Origin: Liolophura sinensis
Lineage: Eukaryota; Mollusca; Polyplacophora; Chitonida; Chitonidae
Length of the DNA: 60,000 nt
Direction of reading: 5' to 3'
Assembly (NCBI RefSeq): GCF_032854445.1
Contig: NC_088303.1
Location: 30,609,265 to 30,669,264 of the forward strand
Every line of letters begins with the position of its first letter. Position 1 is the first letter of the stretch. The notes below the pieces were generated by a model. The model searched no databases, was not told where the DNA came from, and worked only from the letters and a program-made list of their open reading frames with translations. This document shows, piece by piece, positions 33,231 to 42,915 of this stretch. A program made the translations under genes and the position numbers.

Positions 33231-33605
33231 GTATGTATGTTTGTATGCTTGGGGTTTTACGGTAGCTTTTCTTGTATATATGTTTGTTTGTATGTATGCT
33301 TGGGGTTTTTAGATAGCTTTTCTTCTATGTATGTATGTATGTACGTCTGCTTGTTTGTATGTATGCTTGGGGTTTTACGACAGCTTTTCTTGTATATATG
33401 TATGTTTGTTTGTATGTATGCTTGGGGTTTTACGGTAGCTTTTCTTCTATGTATGTATGTATGTATGTATGTTTGTTTGTTTGTATACTTAGGATTTTAC
33501 GGCCGCCTTTATCATATGTATGTATGTTTGAAGGCTTGGGGGTTTAAGACAGCTTTTCGGGTTTATGTATATGTATGTATGTGCGTGCGTAGGTGCAAGA
33601 GGTTT
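33231..33605. repeat. Minisatellite with a SINE-B tail core
   Basis: About six units of GCTTGGGGTTTTACGGTAGC plus TTTTCTTGTATATATG and a variable TATG/TTTG microsatellite spacer. The core GCTTGGGGTTTTACG nearly equals the SINE-B tail word GCTTGGGGTTTAACG. The last unit reads GAGGTTTAACGTAGTACTCA, again SINE-B-like. The 166-codon plus frame is a product of the array. Confidence 0.88.
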
Positions 33606-34035
33606 AACGTAGTACTCAAAGCAGAAGAAAACATAAAAATGATGCCAAAATTAGATGAAAAACTTCAAAACTTATTTGCTAATGTGGTCTTTAATATTTT
33701 TTTCAATTTGTTTTTTTTAGGAGAAAAGGGTATTTGAAAATAGTTTTGCATGGTGGGCATTTGGAACCACTCTTTTTGGTATTTATCGTCGTTGCATAAT
33801 AATGTTCTAAATAAGAATGTGACGCACGTCAAATAAATACATTTGAATGTAAATTTGTTATTTATATCTAAACATATGCATTTATGAATATATTAAAATA
33901 TAAGTATGATAAAAATCAGGTTGAACACATTTCTTAGATGAAAAGACGAAATTTACAGTGCACATACATTTTTTAAAACTGTGTTACATTCTCATTTCTA
34001 ACATTATTACATAAAGACTGTATACACCAAAAGCT
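33606..34035. other. No gene recognised
   Basis: AT-rich spacer with CAAATAAATACATTTGAATG near 33830. Nothing recognised. Confidence 0.45.
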
Positions 34036-34250
34036 GGTTTCGAACACCGAGGGGAAGTCGTCATATGATTTATAGGCGTGTGTACATATACTGTATCTTC
34101 ATGTGGTAACGCGACATGATGCAGCCAAAGTGATGCCGCCAATGAAGTGTCATGTCGATGACACCAGAAATGACACCACCCAGTCACATCATACCGACAC
34201 CGGGCCAACCAGTCCCGTTTCCTTGTTCTAGTCTCTCAGCGCTATGGCCA
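34036..34250 (-). mobile_element. SINE-C copy
   Basis: The minus strand reads GGTGTCGGTATGATGTGACT, then GGTGTCATCGACATGACACT and CACATGAAGATACAGTATAT. Colinear with 9059-9285 and 17906-18180. Confidence 0.8.
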
Positions 34251-34792
34251 GTCAGTAAAATATCATAGCTCTTACAAAAACAGACATCTGCGTGCCTGTA
34301 GCGATATAATGATGATCTGACAATGTTCACTGCAATCTGGTAACGCTGTGACTCGTTTTGTTGTTTATTTTCTTAATTATGATATTTGCTTGTTTACAAA
34401 TTGTGAATTGTGACTAATTTGTTTGCGTTTCGACTTGTATGTTTCTGTTTACACCAGATAATTTGTGCTGTCTCTGTGTGTATATATATAAATACCAGCA
34501 AATCATCATCAAACAGAATTACGAGAATATAACTGTAACCAGAGGGCTATAAAATCTATAATGAGATAACAACTGCGTACACAATTAGACTTCATTCATT
34601 AGCCAAGGCCACAAAAATGTCATAGACTTGTTGCTCCTGTGTTTCTGTAATAAATGATAAATGAAGTGACGATTCTCAAGACATGGCCAACGGCTACGAG
34701 AACATTAATCTTTCGATTTTATTTCCGGGTTTAATAGTCTGCTGTAACAAAGTGATTTTCAGGATATCATGGTGTTGGCATGGGGTTAGAAT
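34251..34792. other. No gene recognised
   Basis: AT-rich, no supported frame. Confidence 0.45.
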
Positions 34793-35040
34793 ATGATTTA
34801 TTTATTTTATTTGATTGGTGTTTTACGCCGTACTGAAGAATATTTCACTTATACGACGGCGGCCAGCATTAGGGTGGAAGGAAACCGGGCGGAGCCCGGG
34901 GAAAACCCACCACCATCCACAGGTTGCTGAAAGACCTTCCCACGTATGGCCGGAGAGGAAGCTAACATGAGCTGGACTCACCGCGTTGGTGAGAGGTTCC
35001 CAGGTCATTACGTTGCGCTAGCGTGCTAACCAACTCAGGG
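34793..35040 (-). mobile_element. SINE-A, near full length with target-site duplication
   Basis: The plus strand reads the tail TTATTTATTTTATTTGATTG, the 3' block, the middle block and the tRNA head GCTAGCGTGCTAACCAACTC. Flanks TTAGAATATG (about 34786) and TTACAATATG (35041) form a 9/10 target-site duplication. The insertion point is directly beside the stop codon of the minus-strand exon 35041-35385. Both flank versions keep the TAA on minus, so the stop predates the insertion. Confidence 0.92.
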
Positions 35041-35385
35041 TTACAATATGGTATGACTGAATGCAGTCGTGTTTGGTGATGTATATATATCTTTTACAGG
35101 CAGAACTGTAAATACTACAACATAACTGTGACAATGAGACGTATATATAGATATATCATATGATCGCACTCTAGCGTGCCCTCCAAGGTGTTGTCGCATG
35201 CCCTCCATCAAAGAAATTTCAGCGTTTGATTCCAACTCTTGCTGTTTAGGCCGCGATTTTACATAAGGTGATCTATCAGATACAGGCACGTGGCGAAGGC
35301 CCGCAGGCTCATCTCGATTTCCTTCAAAACCTACCCCGCCATGTAATCTTCTTGAGTGATTATTGAAACAAATATTTGAATTGGG
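35041..35385 (-). CDS. Terminal coding exon of an unidentified gene
   Basis: On minus, the acceptor AACAGTACTTTCAG ends at 35386. The exon enters in phase 0 and runs 114 codons to TAA at 35041-35043. The peptide opens PNSNICFNNHSRRLHGGVGF, then a hydrophilic Lys/Arg/Glu stretch PYVKSRPKQQELESNAEISL, MEGMRQHLGGHARV, and finally a Tyr/Thr/Val-rich end. An internal donor (GCTAGA|GTGCGA, about 35180) could end the coding part earlier. I recognise no domain. The hydrophilic N-terminal half looks more protein-like than the end. Confidence 0.33.
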   Translation of the reverse strand, partial: PNSNICFNNHSRRLHGGVGFEGNRDEPAGLRHVPVSDRSPYVKSRPKQQELESNAEISLMEGMRQHLGGHARVRSYDISIYTSHCHSYVVVFTVLPVKDIYTSPNTTAFSHTIL

Positions 35386-35514
35386 CTGAAAGTACTGTTA
35401 ATTAATTGACGTTCTAATCGTTCTGAAGTTTCCATACTTATTGCATAGACCTACATGTACTTACGCTGATAGCCCTGAGACGTCACATGTAGGCAGGATG
35501 AATACTTTTTACAG

Positions 35515-35583
35515 CCCATGTGCCGTTCTCTATGCTCGATTTACATCACTGCCGCCACTAGACAAGCTTGACCTTTGGAACCT
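35515..35583 (+). CDS. Leucine-rich-repeat exon (69 bp, phase 2-2)
   Basis: The acceptor TGAATACTTTTTACAG ends at 35514 and the consensus donor CCT|GTAAGTG begins at 35584. The 69-bp exon is in phase 2 at both ends and encodes PCAVLYARFTSLPPLDKLDL plus WN. The F-x-S-L-P-P-L-D-K-L-D-L pattern is an LRR (LxxLxxLxLxxN). Symmetric phase-2 exons of 69-78 bp, each one LRR, are known from LGR-type glycoprotein hormone and relaxin receptors. That makes an LRR receptor a reasonable guess, but one repeat cannot name the gene. A decayed homologue lies at 21956-22170 with mostly synonymous differences. No second LRR exon was found within a few kb, and the sequence after the donor is shared with the relic too. 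Confidence 0.55.
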
Positions 35584-36493
35584 GTAAGTGAAACACACGT
35601 GAGCTTGCTTCGATTTAGCCTCATGGCCGATTTCCTGCTGTGGATTAATCTAATCGGAATCCGTCAATAAACTTGCTTCAGGTTTTGGTTAGAATAGTCT
35701 TGTACATACTTTAGATAAAGAGAATTCAATTGTGTAGAGTATTATTGGAAACAAAGTTGGAAGGAAGTTTAAAAAGCATAACTCTTTATTTTTGTGATGT
35801 TAAATAACCGAGATTTCGTAGATTAAAGTAAGCCAAATAACACTGGAACAATCGAAATCGTCGCCATGTCATTAGTTTTATCCAATCAGACACAAGTTAC
35901 TTCACCACTCTTCTTAAATGACCCAGGTTATATTATTTGCTGTCTTTTTCTTTAAAACTTATGATTTATCTTATAAAACTATGAAAGAAAAAAAGATAAA
36001 CAAAGGCATTTCCTGTGAACTTTCACTGACATCGTTAGAAACAAAGTTTAATTAGATTGACGTGTCTACAACCAAGACTAAAATCTGTGGAACGCCCCCA
36101 GGGATGCGAGAGGAACAGTTTAGAACTTATCATGTTATGTAAGATGGCGTTTCCTCACAATGACAATGTAAACGACGCCTGAGGGCTCATGTATCGTTGT
36201 CTTAGAATGCAGGTGAGTTGTCATAAACGTGTATAATAGGAACAACAACAGTTATTTTAGAACTGAACATAACACTTACGTTCACTATGGTTGCAGACTC
36301 ACTGGGCGAAGCTTGATGAGTTTGTGCGTGTTTTTTTTTGTTTCTTGTTTTTAGCTATGTTGTTGCCACCGAGCCATTGATATTTTCTACAAGACATGTA
36401 TTTGCACATTACTGCCATTTACAATGTTGTGGTTTATAAAAAAGGACAAAAACAATAGCCTGTATATAGTGTGCAATACAAAACACAATGCAG
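35584..36493. other. Intron-like; nothing further recognised
   Basis: The first ~180 bp still align in blocks with 22010-22170. The rest is AT-rich. The sequence before 36494 (TTGTTGCCACCGAGCC and following) may be weakly shared with the 26.6-kb duplicate. Confidence 0.4.
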
Positions 36494-36618
36494 GTATCAG
36501 TTTCACCTGCAAGTACATGTGGGATAAATTAGATTGGTTGATGACGAAGTTATTGGTGAACTCTGGAGATGGTGCTGGGATGAAGTGTATCGAAGTAGGG
36601 TTTGATGGACCTGATTGA
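36494..36618 (+). CDS. C-terminal exon, homologue of the 26.5 kb segment
   Basis: The acceptor ACACAATGCAG ends at 36493. The exon enters in phase 1 and ends at TGA 36616-36618. It encodes ISFTCKYMWDKLDWLMTKLL, then VNSGDGAGMKCIEVGFDGPD. SFTxKY and MKCIEVGFDxPD are conserved with the minus-strand segment at 26452-26706, and the stop is in the same place. Over the last ~50 coding bases the two DNA copies differ at only a few sites. Function is not recognised. The entry phase (1) does not match the exit phase (2) of the LRR exon 0.9 kb upstream, so at least one exon would have to lie between them if they are one gene. Confidence 0.5.
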
Positions 36619-36654
36619 CACAATTTGGGCTAATCTTACTAATAATCAAACAGG

Positions 36655-36893
36655 TCATTAGATAACTTGCGGCGCAATGACCCAGGAGCCTCTCGCCGAT
36701 GCGGTTGCCATGAGTTGAAGTCCAGCGCATGCTGGCTTCCTCTCCGGAGGTACGTGGAAATATCTGCCAGCAACCTGCAGATGGTCGAGGGTTTCCCCCG
36801 GGTTCTGCCCGGTTTCCTCCCACCATAATGCTGGTCACCGTTGTATAAGTGAAATATTCTTGAGTACGGCGTAAAACACCAATCAAATAAGTA
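36655..36893 (+). mobile_element. SINE-A inside an inverted duplication
   Basis: CTTGCGGCGCAATGACCCAG through the middle and 3' blocks to AATCAAATAAGTAAAT. The tRNA head is shortened. The preceding 40 bp (TAATAATCAAACAGGT) are shared in the same position with the minus-strand copy at 26186-26408. Confidence 0.93.
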
Positions 36894-36898
36894 AATAA

Positions 36899-36995
36899 TT
36901 TGATTGATTGATTGACTGATTGATTGGCGTTTTACGCTGTATTCAAGAATATTTCAGTTAAACGACTGTGGCCAGCATTGTGGTGGAAGGAAATA
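36899..36995 (-). mobile_element. SINE-A 3' fragment, tail-to-tail with the previous copy
   Basis: TTTGATTGATTGATTGACTG, GGCGTTTTACGCTGTATTCA and GTGGCCAGCATTGTGGTGG. With the neighbouring plus-strand copy it makes a ~95-bp inverted repeat with a tiny spacer. Confidence 0.9.
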
Positions 36996-37960
36996 AGGCC
37001 TAGGAAAAAGGTAGGATTGATACATTTCAAGATGATTATCCAGGTTGATTAAAAAAATCAAGCGAATGTGATAAGCCAAATGTAGCAATATCATTTCTTG
37101 CGATGACAATGTAGTAATCCGACGTTAGGTGACATCAAAGAGCTCACAGATCAGTTAGCATCGCCCCGGGGGAGCAAGGCTAAAAAGTGTTCAATTAAAA
37201 AAAAATTGATATTGTACATAGTTATGCACGAGGTCTGTTGTGATAACATAAGCCTGCCGGTGATCAATGTAAGAAGCCTTGGTTGACTGCTCGGGAGCTG
37301 ATACCTTCTGGCATGCAACGTGACTGCATCGAGTTACTGTATACCAATACACTGCGACTTGGTTATCTGATGAAGAACCGGCCTTGAGCACTTCCTATTG
37401 GCTTTAGATAGCCTACACTCAAGGTTTTACATCAGAAACAAACATATGTGCCTCTACAATGACGCGAAGAAACAGAGAACCGTATAGAGTTTAATTTGTC
37501 AGCTTACGGTGAACCTGTCATATTTCACAGGCTGAATCTGATGAATGGGCGGATGTGGAAAATTGAATGAAACTATTATTATTCTCACGGTCAAATGCCC
37601 ATATAAATAACTTTCTAAAGAAAAAAACCTGAGAAAATGTGTTGACTTCCAACAAAATACAGTAATTTCCTGCAAGGGACACTATAAAAACTTTTATTAA
37701 ATAGATTTTTTTGTTGTTTGTTGAATACGCTTTATTGATGTTTCGTACGTACTGCGGTTGTATGATACGAAAGCTTATTAATAAATAAAAAAAAGACAAG
37801 TGAGGTTTGCTATTAAACTATTTTACCGTTTTTACCTTTATCTTTGGTAAAACCTTGGTGGTCGAGCCTGGTGCCCCTTACTTTTCATCAAACAATACCA
37901 TTTCAATCCCACACCGACATTTTTTTTATGTCAACGTATAATTCAGAATAATGTGATTAT
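36996..37960. other. No gene recognised
   Basis: AT-rich. A 93-codon minus frame (37518-37799) and a 66-codon minus frame have no splice support. Confidence 0.45.
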
Positions 37961-38075
37961 TCATCTATAAGAGCAAACACTTTAAAAGAATACCTTATTC
38001 ATCTATAAGAGCAAACACTTTAAAAGAATATCTTATTCATCTATAAGAGCAAACACTTTAAAAGAATATCGTGTA
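37961..38075. repeat. Minisatellite, ~38 bp unit x 3
   Basis: Three almost identical copies of ATTCATCTATAAGAGCAAAC then ACTTTAAAAGAATA. Confidence 0.95.
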
Positions 38076-38972
38076 TCTACATTACTCAGAGGAATATGTA
38101 TGTATAGAGAGGAAGGTATTGAGCCGATTTCGAATATCTAATCAAAAAGTAATGAACTACGAAAATGGAAAAATACATGTCTAAATCGACGATGTTTTTT
38201 TTTTACTGTTATATTTAAACCATACCGGTCATGAAAAATCCATAAGATATAAAACTTATTTATTTTTATATTTCATGTTTCATACCGTCTCACTGAACAT
38301 CTGTTTCATGATAACTACACATTCTGATACAATAATGATATATAAACATGGTCTTCAGAGGGACTGAATGAAAGATTGAACGAACGAAGGAATTAATTAA
38401 TGGTTATGTCGACAATAATGAAGTAAACCCTTGAACCTACTACGCAACCCCTTGAACCTATTGCACCTTGATTTTTTAAATTTTTTTTGGGGGGGGGGGG
38501 GTATTGAGGGTGTAAATCGTTCTCATCAATTTTTCACAAATGCAAGCCTTAAATACCTCTCTCTCAGTAGTGGCGCTAAACTTTTCCCTGATGCAGCCAC
38601 TCTACCGAGAGGTGAACTCAAACATCTTAACTCATTGGTAACTTATATTTAGTTTTTGTTACAAGGCTACCAAAGACATCGCCTTTTTGTAACTGATGGT
38701 AATTAATACGCACACAGCGAAACGACGATGGGATGTTGTGCTCTACATGTGGGCTAAGCCTCAGTTCAATACATGCTGTAGAAATTGAAATACTACAGTA
38801 GCATTTTGTTTAATATTGCTTTCCCTGTTATTGGACTCTTACGTACGGTCGAATTAAAAATGGTGAATCTACCTTTAATCGTCAAGCCGTCACTTCTCGT
38901 TCTCGATCTTACAAAGACGGTCTGATGTATCCAGAACATTTACCTAACGGAATCACCAAAAAACAAACTTGT
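38076..38972. other. No gene recognised; long G-run
   Basis: A T-run followed by about 14 G at 38487-38501, also carried by a spurious 73-codon frame. No exon supported. Confidence 0.5.
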
Positions 38973-39132
38973 CGAATTTATGTATTTGATTCGTGTTATA
39001 CGCCGTATTGAAGAAACACTGAGACGACGGCGACCAGCATTCAAGTTCGGGGAAATCGGACAGAGCCCACGGGAACCTACGACCAACCGCAGGTTGCTGT
39101 CAGACCTTACCCCGTACGGCCGGAGAGGAAAC
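38973..39132 (-). mobile_element. SINE-A, diverged, head missing
   Basis: TTATGTATTTGATTCGTGTT, ACGACGGCGACCAGCATTCA, ACCAACCGCAGGTTGCTG and TACGGCCGGAGAGGAAAC. Confidence 0.88.
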
Positions 39133-39705
39133 AAACTGGTCGAATCATATGCATGTACACTTTCATGCAAAATTTAGAACTTCTGGTGCTCGACTAGCTG
39201 GACGTTTTGCTGGCATGATTTAAGTTGGCATATAGTTAGAAAATACAAACGGAAAGAAAGAAGCCATGGACAGAGCGTGAAGTGTATACGTACTTGAAAT
39301 GTTTGAATGTATGCCTGCCATGATGGGCATTTAGAAAACAGGCCCGCTCAACACGTTTATTTTTCCGTTGTGGAAGTTTGCTTTCACCAAATAGAAACGA
39401 AATAAAAGGAAGCGTAAGTTATGTTGAACAACCACAGGACTTGTCCGAGCTATTGTTGTGTTACGGCCTCGAGTCTAAGGCCTTACTGAGCTCTGATCAA
39501 ATCAACCTGCCTGGACCGCGACCGTGGACAAACTCAGCCATCTGCATGGTCAGTTTTAAAGGTCAAGGCGGTCGCAGAGTGACCTTTTATAACCCAGGCG
39601 TATATGATCACTCACACTGCCTTCGACATAAGATTTATACGACATCTCGCATGACTGTCACCACCCCCATTATAAGAATGCTTGTATCTACATACATATA
39701 TTTTT
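39133..39705. other. No confirmed gene; one open frame of note
   Basis: A plus frame from about 39378 reads PQDLSELLLCYGLESKALLS and INLPGPRPWTNSAICMVSFK with higher GC than its flanks. It then runs into the 55-bp array. I see no convincing acceptor or donor, so it is not called. Confidence 0.3.
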
Positions 39706-40678
39706 TACAGCAGTGTCTGTACACTCCATTATGATACTGTCTGTATGTATATCTTCACTCCACCTCATCATCTATACACCCTGTTATGATGATGCCTGTA
39801 TGTATATCCTCACTCCACCTCACCGTCTATACACCCCATTATGATGCTGTCTGTATGTATATCTTCACTCCCCCTCACCGTCTATGCACTCCATTATGAT
39901 GATGCCTGTATGTATATCCTCATTCCACCTCACCGTCTATACACCCCATTATGATGCTGCCTGTATGTATATCCTCACTCCACCTCACCGTATATGCACC
40001 CCATTATGGTGCTGCCTGTATGTATATCCTCACTCCACCTCACCTTATATGCACTCCATTATGATGCTGCCCGTATGTATATCCTCACCCCACCTCACCG
40101 TCTATACACCCCATTATGATGATGCCTGTATGTATATCCTCACCCTACCTCACCGTATATGCACTCCATTATGATGATGCCTGTATGTATATCCTCACCC
40201 CACCTCACCGTCTATGCACCCCATTATGATGATGCCTGTATGTATATCCTCACTCCACCTCACCTTATATGCACTCCATTATGATGCTGCCCGTATGTAT
40301 ATCCTCACCCCACCTCACCGTCTATGCACCCCATTATGATGATGCCTGTATGTATATCCTCACCCCACCTCACCGTATATGCACTCCATTATGATGATGC
40401 CTGTATGTATATCCTCGCCCCACCTCACCGTATATGCACCCCATTATGATTGATGCCTGTATGTATATCCTCACCCCACCTGACCGTATATGCACCCCAT
40501 TATGATGATGCCTGTATGTATATCCTCACCCCACCTCACCGTCTATGCACTCCATTATGATGATGCCTGTATGTATATCCTCACCCCACCTCACCGTCTA
40601 TACACCTCATTTTGCACTCCATTATGATGATGCCTGTATGTATATCCTCACTCCACTTCATACACTCCATTAAGATGT
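39706..40678. repeat. Minisatellite, 55 bp unit x ~17
   Basis: The unit is GCCTGTATGTATATCCTCAC, CCCACCTCACCGTATATGCA, then CCCCATTATGATGAT. Variants TATACACC/TATGCACC/TATGCACTCC are interleaved, suggesting local block duplications. One unit near 40600 is a short hybrid. Confidence 0.96.
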
Positions 40679-41474
40679 ATACCGTCACAATGTAATACAT
40701 AATGCCGAGGCATGTTCATTTGCTCATGAGGACATTATCGGTTGAAAATTGCACAACCTGTTTATTGGGTAAATGTGTCATGTAAAATCATTTGTCGCGA
40801 AGGATGCTTATGATAAGGTATGCTGTCATCTCTAAAAGCAAAATTGTACACAAAATACACAAGATGTGTAACACAGGCACACAAGAATTGTAACAAATTT
40901 ACAAAGGAACATTAATGTGTACGTTGCATTCATCATTCTTACGTACGTTGTCTGTATGTACACTTTTAATGTTTACCAAATTGTGTAAGTGTGATACACA
41001 GCTTGTTTACATTGCGAGCAACACAAACACATGTGTACGAAATGGTACACTTTTGTTTTTTGACAGTACCACTACTAAAATCATAATTCAAAACTTCAAA
41101 TTGAATCTAGACGAATTAATACCTGCCTACCAAGGATTTTTGTTTGGTGGAACTGTCTTGCGTTCAACCCTTTATTCCAGCTATAGCCTTAGTCAGGATA
41201 GCCGATCAATTGATCATTCAGTTGATATGTAAACTACACATTTCAGCCAGACGTTTGAAATGATGATAACTGACTGATATTATCTACTTCTAAATTGTGC
41301 ATCAAAGACTTCTGTCTAATTACTACATGCATGGCTCTGTTGTGTTTACTATAGTGGTAGGAGAAATACGTGTATCTATTTATGATTAACCGTTGCTAAT
41401 GAGATGTTATTGTCAAGGTCGCACAGCGTGGCTTGTTTATCACAGATTTTATATAGCCTTGAAAACTTCTACAA
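40679..41474. other. No gene recognised
   Basis: A 105-codon plus frame (40915-41232) begins in AATGTGTACGTTGCATTCAT and has no splice support. Confidence 0.4.
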
Positions 41475-41610
41475 ATGGCAGCTATATCCCGAAGCTGGCC
41501 AGATGTCCTTGAAGTTCTGCTTCGTCCGCAGATGAATGATCAGCCCAACCCAAGTCATTTAGATAATAGTCTATTTAATACGAACAATGCCCACGCCCTC
41601 GGTTCTAATG
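41475..41610 (+). CDS. Possible first coding exon
   Basis: The ATG sits in a good animal context (CTACAAATGGCAGC) and reads MAAISRSWPDVLEVLLRPQM, then NDQPNPSHLDNSLFNTNNAH, ending at AATG|GTAAAAGC, a moderate donor. That is 45 codons with phase-1 exit. Without splicing the frame continues 40 codons through a Phe-rich hydrophobic stretch to TGA at 41730-41732. That would instead give a small single-pass membrane protein, but the T-rich sequence looks like intron. Family not recognised. It converges on the minus-strand CUB-like exon 220 bp away, so the two genes would have to overlap or be nested. Confidence 0.35.
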
Positions 41611-41828
41611 GTAAAAGCAGAGTGTGTATTACGACTCGTTCTGCATGTCGAGTCTTCTTAGTGTTCTTTTCATTTTGTTTGTCTTTTGTATCTTTCTTTT
41701 CTATTTTTGCACATGTAGCTCAAAGTGACTGACCAAATACAGAGTACAAGACAAAAAACCAACTATGTACGAGGTTCAACACTAATTGCATATCAATTGA
41801 TGCGGTATTGTTTCAAATATTATTATAC

Positions 41829-42144
41829 CTGTTAATTTTGTCTGATCTTCCTTTGGCAGAGAGTATATGGCTGTATACGCTAATGCTGTTATAATGTTTC
41901 CACAATTAAAACGCACAATATGCAACAGATAGCCGTAAAAAATCTCGATTAACAACTTTGATCCTATATTTATACGTAACTGACAATCTGGTGCAACAGC
42001 AGGAAACATTCTAGGATCACTCACAAAAAATCGGGAATTAATGTAGGAGTCATTACACAGGCTATGTATTAAAACATCTCTGGTTTCACAGAACAACATC
42101 AGCGATAGAAGAAGCGAGAAGTAAACTAATGGTGTAAACCGCAT
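41829..42144 (-). CDS. First coding exon: signal peptide plus CUB-like module
   Basis: The minus-strand ATG at 42144 opens MRFTPLVYFSLLLSLMLFCE, a clear signal peptide. The module has cysteines at residues 30, 54 and 81 (spacings 24 and 27), matching the C1-C2-C3 spacing of CUB domains. PRMFPAVAPDCQLRINIGSK, then LLIEIFYGYLL, matches the CUB pattern SPxxPxxxxxCxWxIxxxxGxxIxLxFxxF. The exon ends at ACAG|GTATAA (41829), phase 1, as is usual for extracellular modules. C4 would be on the next exon. CUB proteins act outside the cell or on its surface in binding, development or defence. A truncated copy with a premature stop lies at 44844-44985 (+) and a scrap at 43249-43300 (-). The unspliced frame would end at 41782. 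Confidence 0.48.
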
Positions 42145-42262
42145 TGCTCCCAGGAGACAAAATGATATGACGGTCTTTCAACAACAACAGCTCAACAGTG
42201 GTTGTCCTGCTCGGATAATTTTTTGATATGTCGTAGAGAAAAGTGCAAGCTGCATGTGGTGG
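42145..42262 (-). promoter_or_regulatory. Conserved segment upstream of the CUB-like ATG
   Basis: On minus: CCACATGCAGCTTGCACTTT, CATATCAAAAAATT, GAGCTGTTGTTGTTGAAAG, then ATTTTGTCTCCTGGGAGCA and the ATG. Two more copies exist (20271-20400 and 44517-44640, both +). It is either the 5' UTR/promoter of a gene family or part of a repeat. The sequence alone does not decide. Confidence 0.45.
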
Positions 42263-42865
42263 TATGATATGGTACCACGCAAAAGTTAGGATATCTATGT
42301 CTGCATAAACAGTAAGGAAAATCATTGCGCTTGTGTAACCTATAGGAGACATCCGCTGGTATCTCTTGTTGCTATGGCAACAGTCTCGTCCATTTTCTGA
42401 ACTCAAGGACACGGACGACTGTTGATTCGTTCGGGTGGTGGTCTTCTGCACGTGACGTGGACCGTTATGTAGTAGATGATATATGATCTATGGAAACACG
42501 TGACCACACAATTTCATGTCTTGTCGGGAAAAACAAGTCGACCTTGGCGGCTTCTACTTTTTGGCGACAACTGCTATTTTCCATTTTTTTTTTTAGAAAT
42601 TTATAGCGCATCAACAACCAAAAATCATTTGTAACATTTTATGGTGATATTATTTTTGTTCTTCGAAAGATCAGATTTATGATTAGACTCGAAAGAATTC
42701 AAAGGCCAAGTCCTGACCGAGAAAGACGCCAATGTTCTATGTTGATATCAATTCCACGAAAAACATGTACCAAGGAAACGTTAGTAGCAAATACGTTATA
42801 TTAAATCACATTTCACCATTACATATGCAGTTTGGTTATTTGCTTTCACATAATATTTACATATA
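42263..42865. other. No gene recognised
   Basis: Upstream side of the CUB-like exon. The 121-codon minus frame 42086-42451 overlaps the CUB-like exon in another frame and shows no motif. A T-run lies at about 42582-42592. Confidence 0.4.
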
Positions 42866-42912
42866 TTCATTTATTTGATTGGTGATTTACGTCGTACTCA
42901 AGGCGGTATCAC
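42866..42912 (-). mobile_element. SINE-A fragment split by MITE-1
   Basis: CATTTATTTGATTGGTGATT then CGTACTCAAGGCGGTATCAC. The element continues beyond the MITE at 43143 with TGACGGCGGGCCAG. Confidence 0.8.
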
Positions 42913-42915
42913 TTA

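Noticed and set aside
33237-33737. 166-codon plus frame rich in Tyr/Val/Cys
   Set aside because: Produced by the GCTTGGGG/TATG array and ending in unrelated AT-rich sequence.
39378-39705. GC-richer plus frame with protein-like composition
   Set aside because: No acceptor or donor that fits, and the frame is prolonged by the 55-bp array. Left uncalled rather than forced.
42086-42451. 121-codon minus frame overlapping the CUB-like exon
   Set aside because: Different frame from the CUB-like exon. It covers the upstream segment repeated at 20 and 44 kb and shows no signal peptide or motif.
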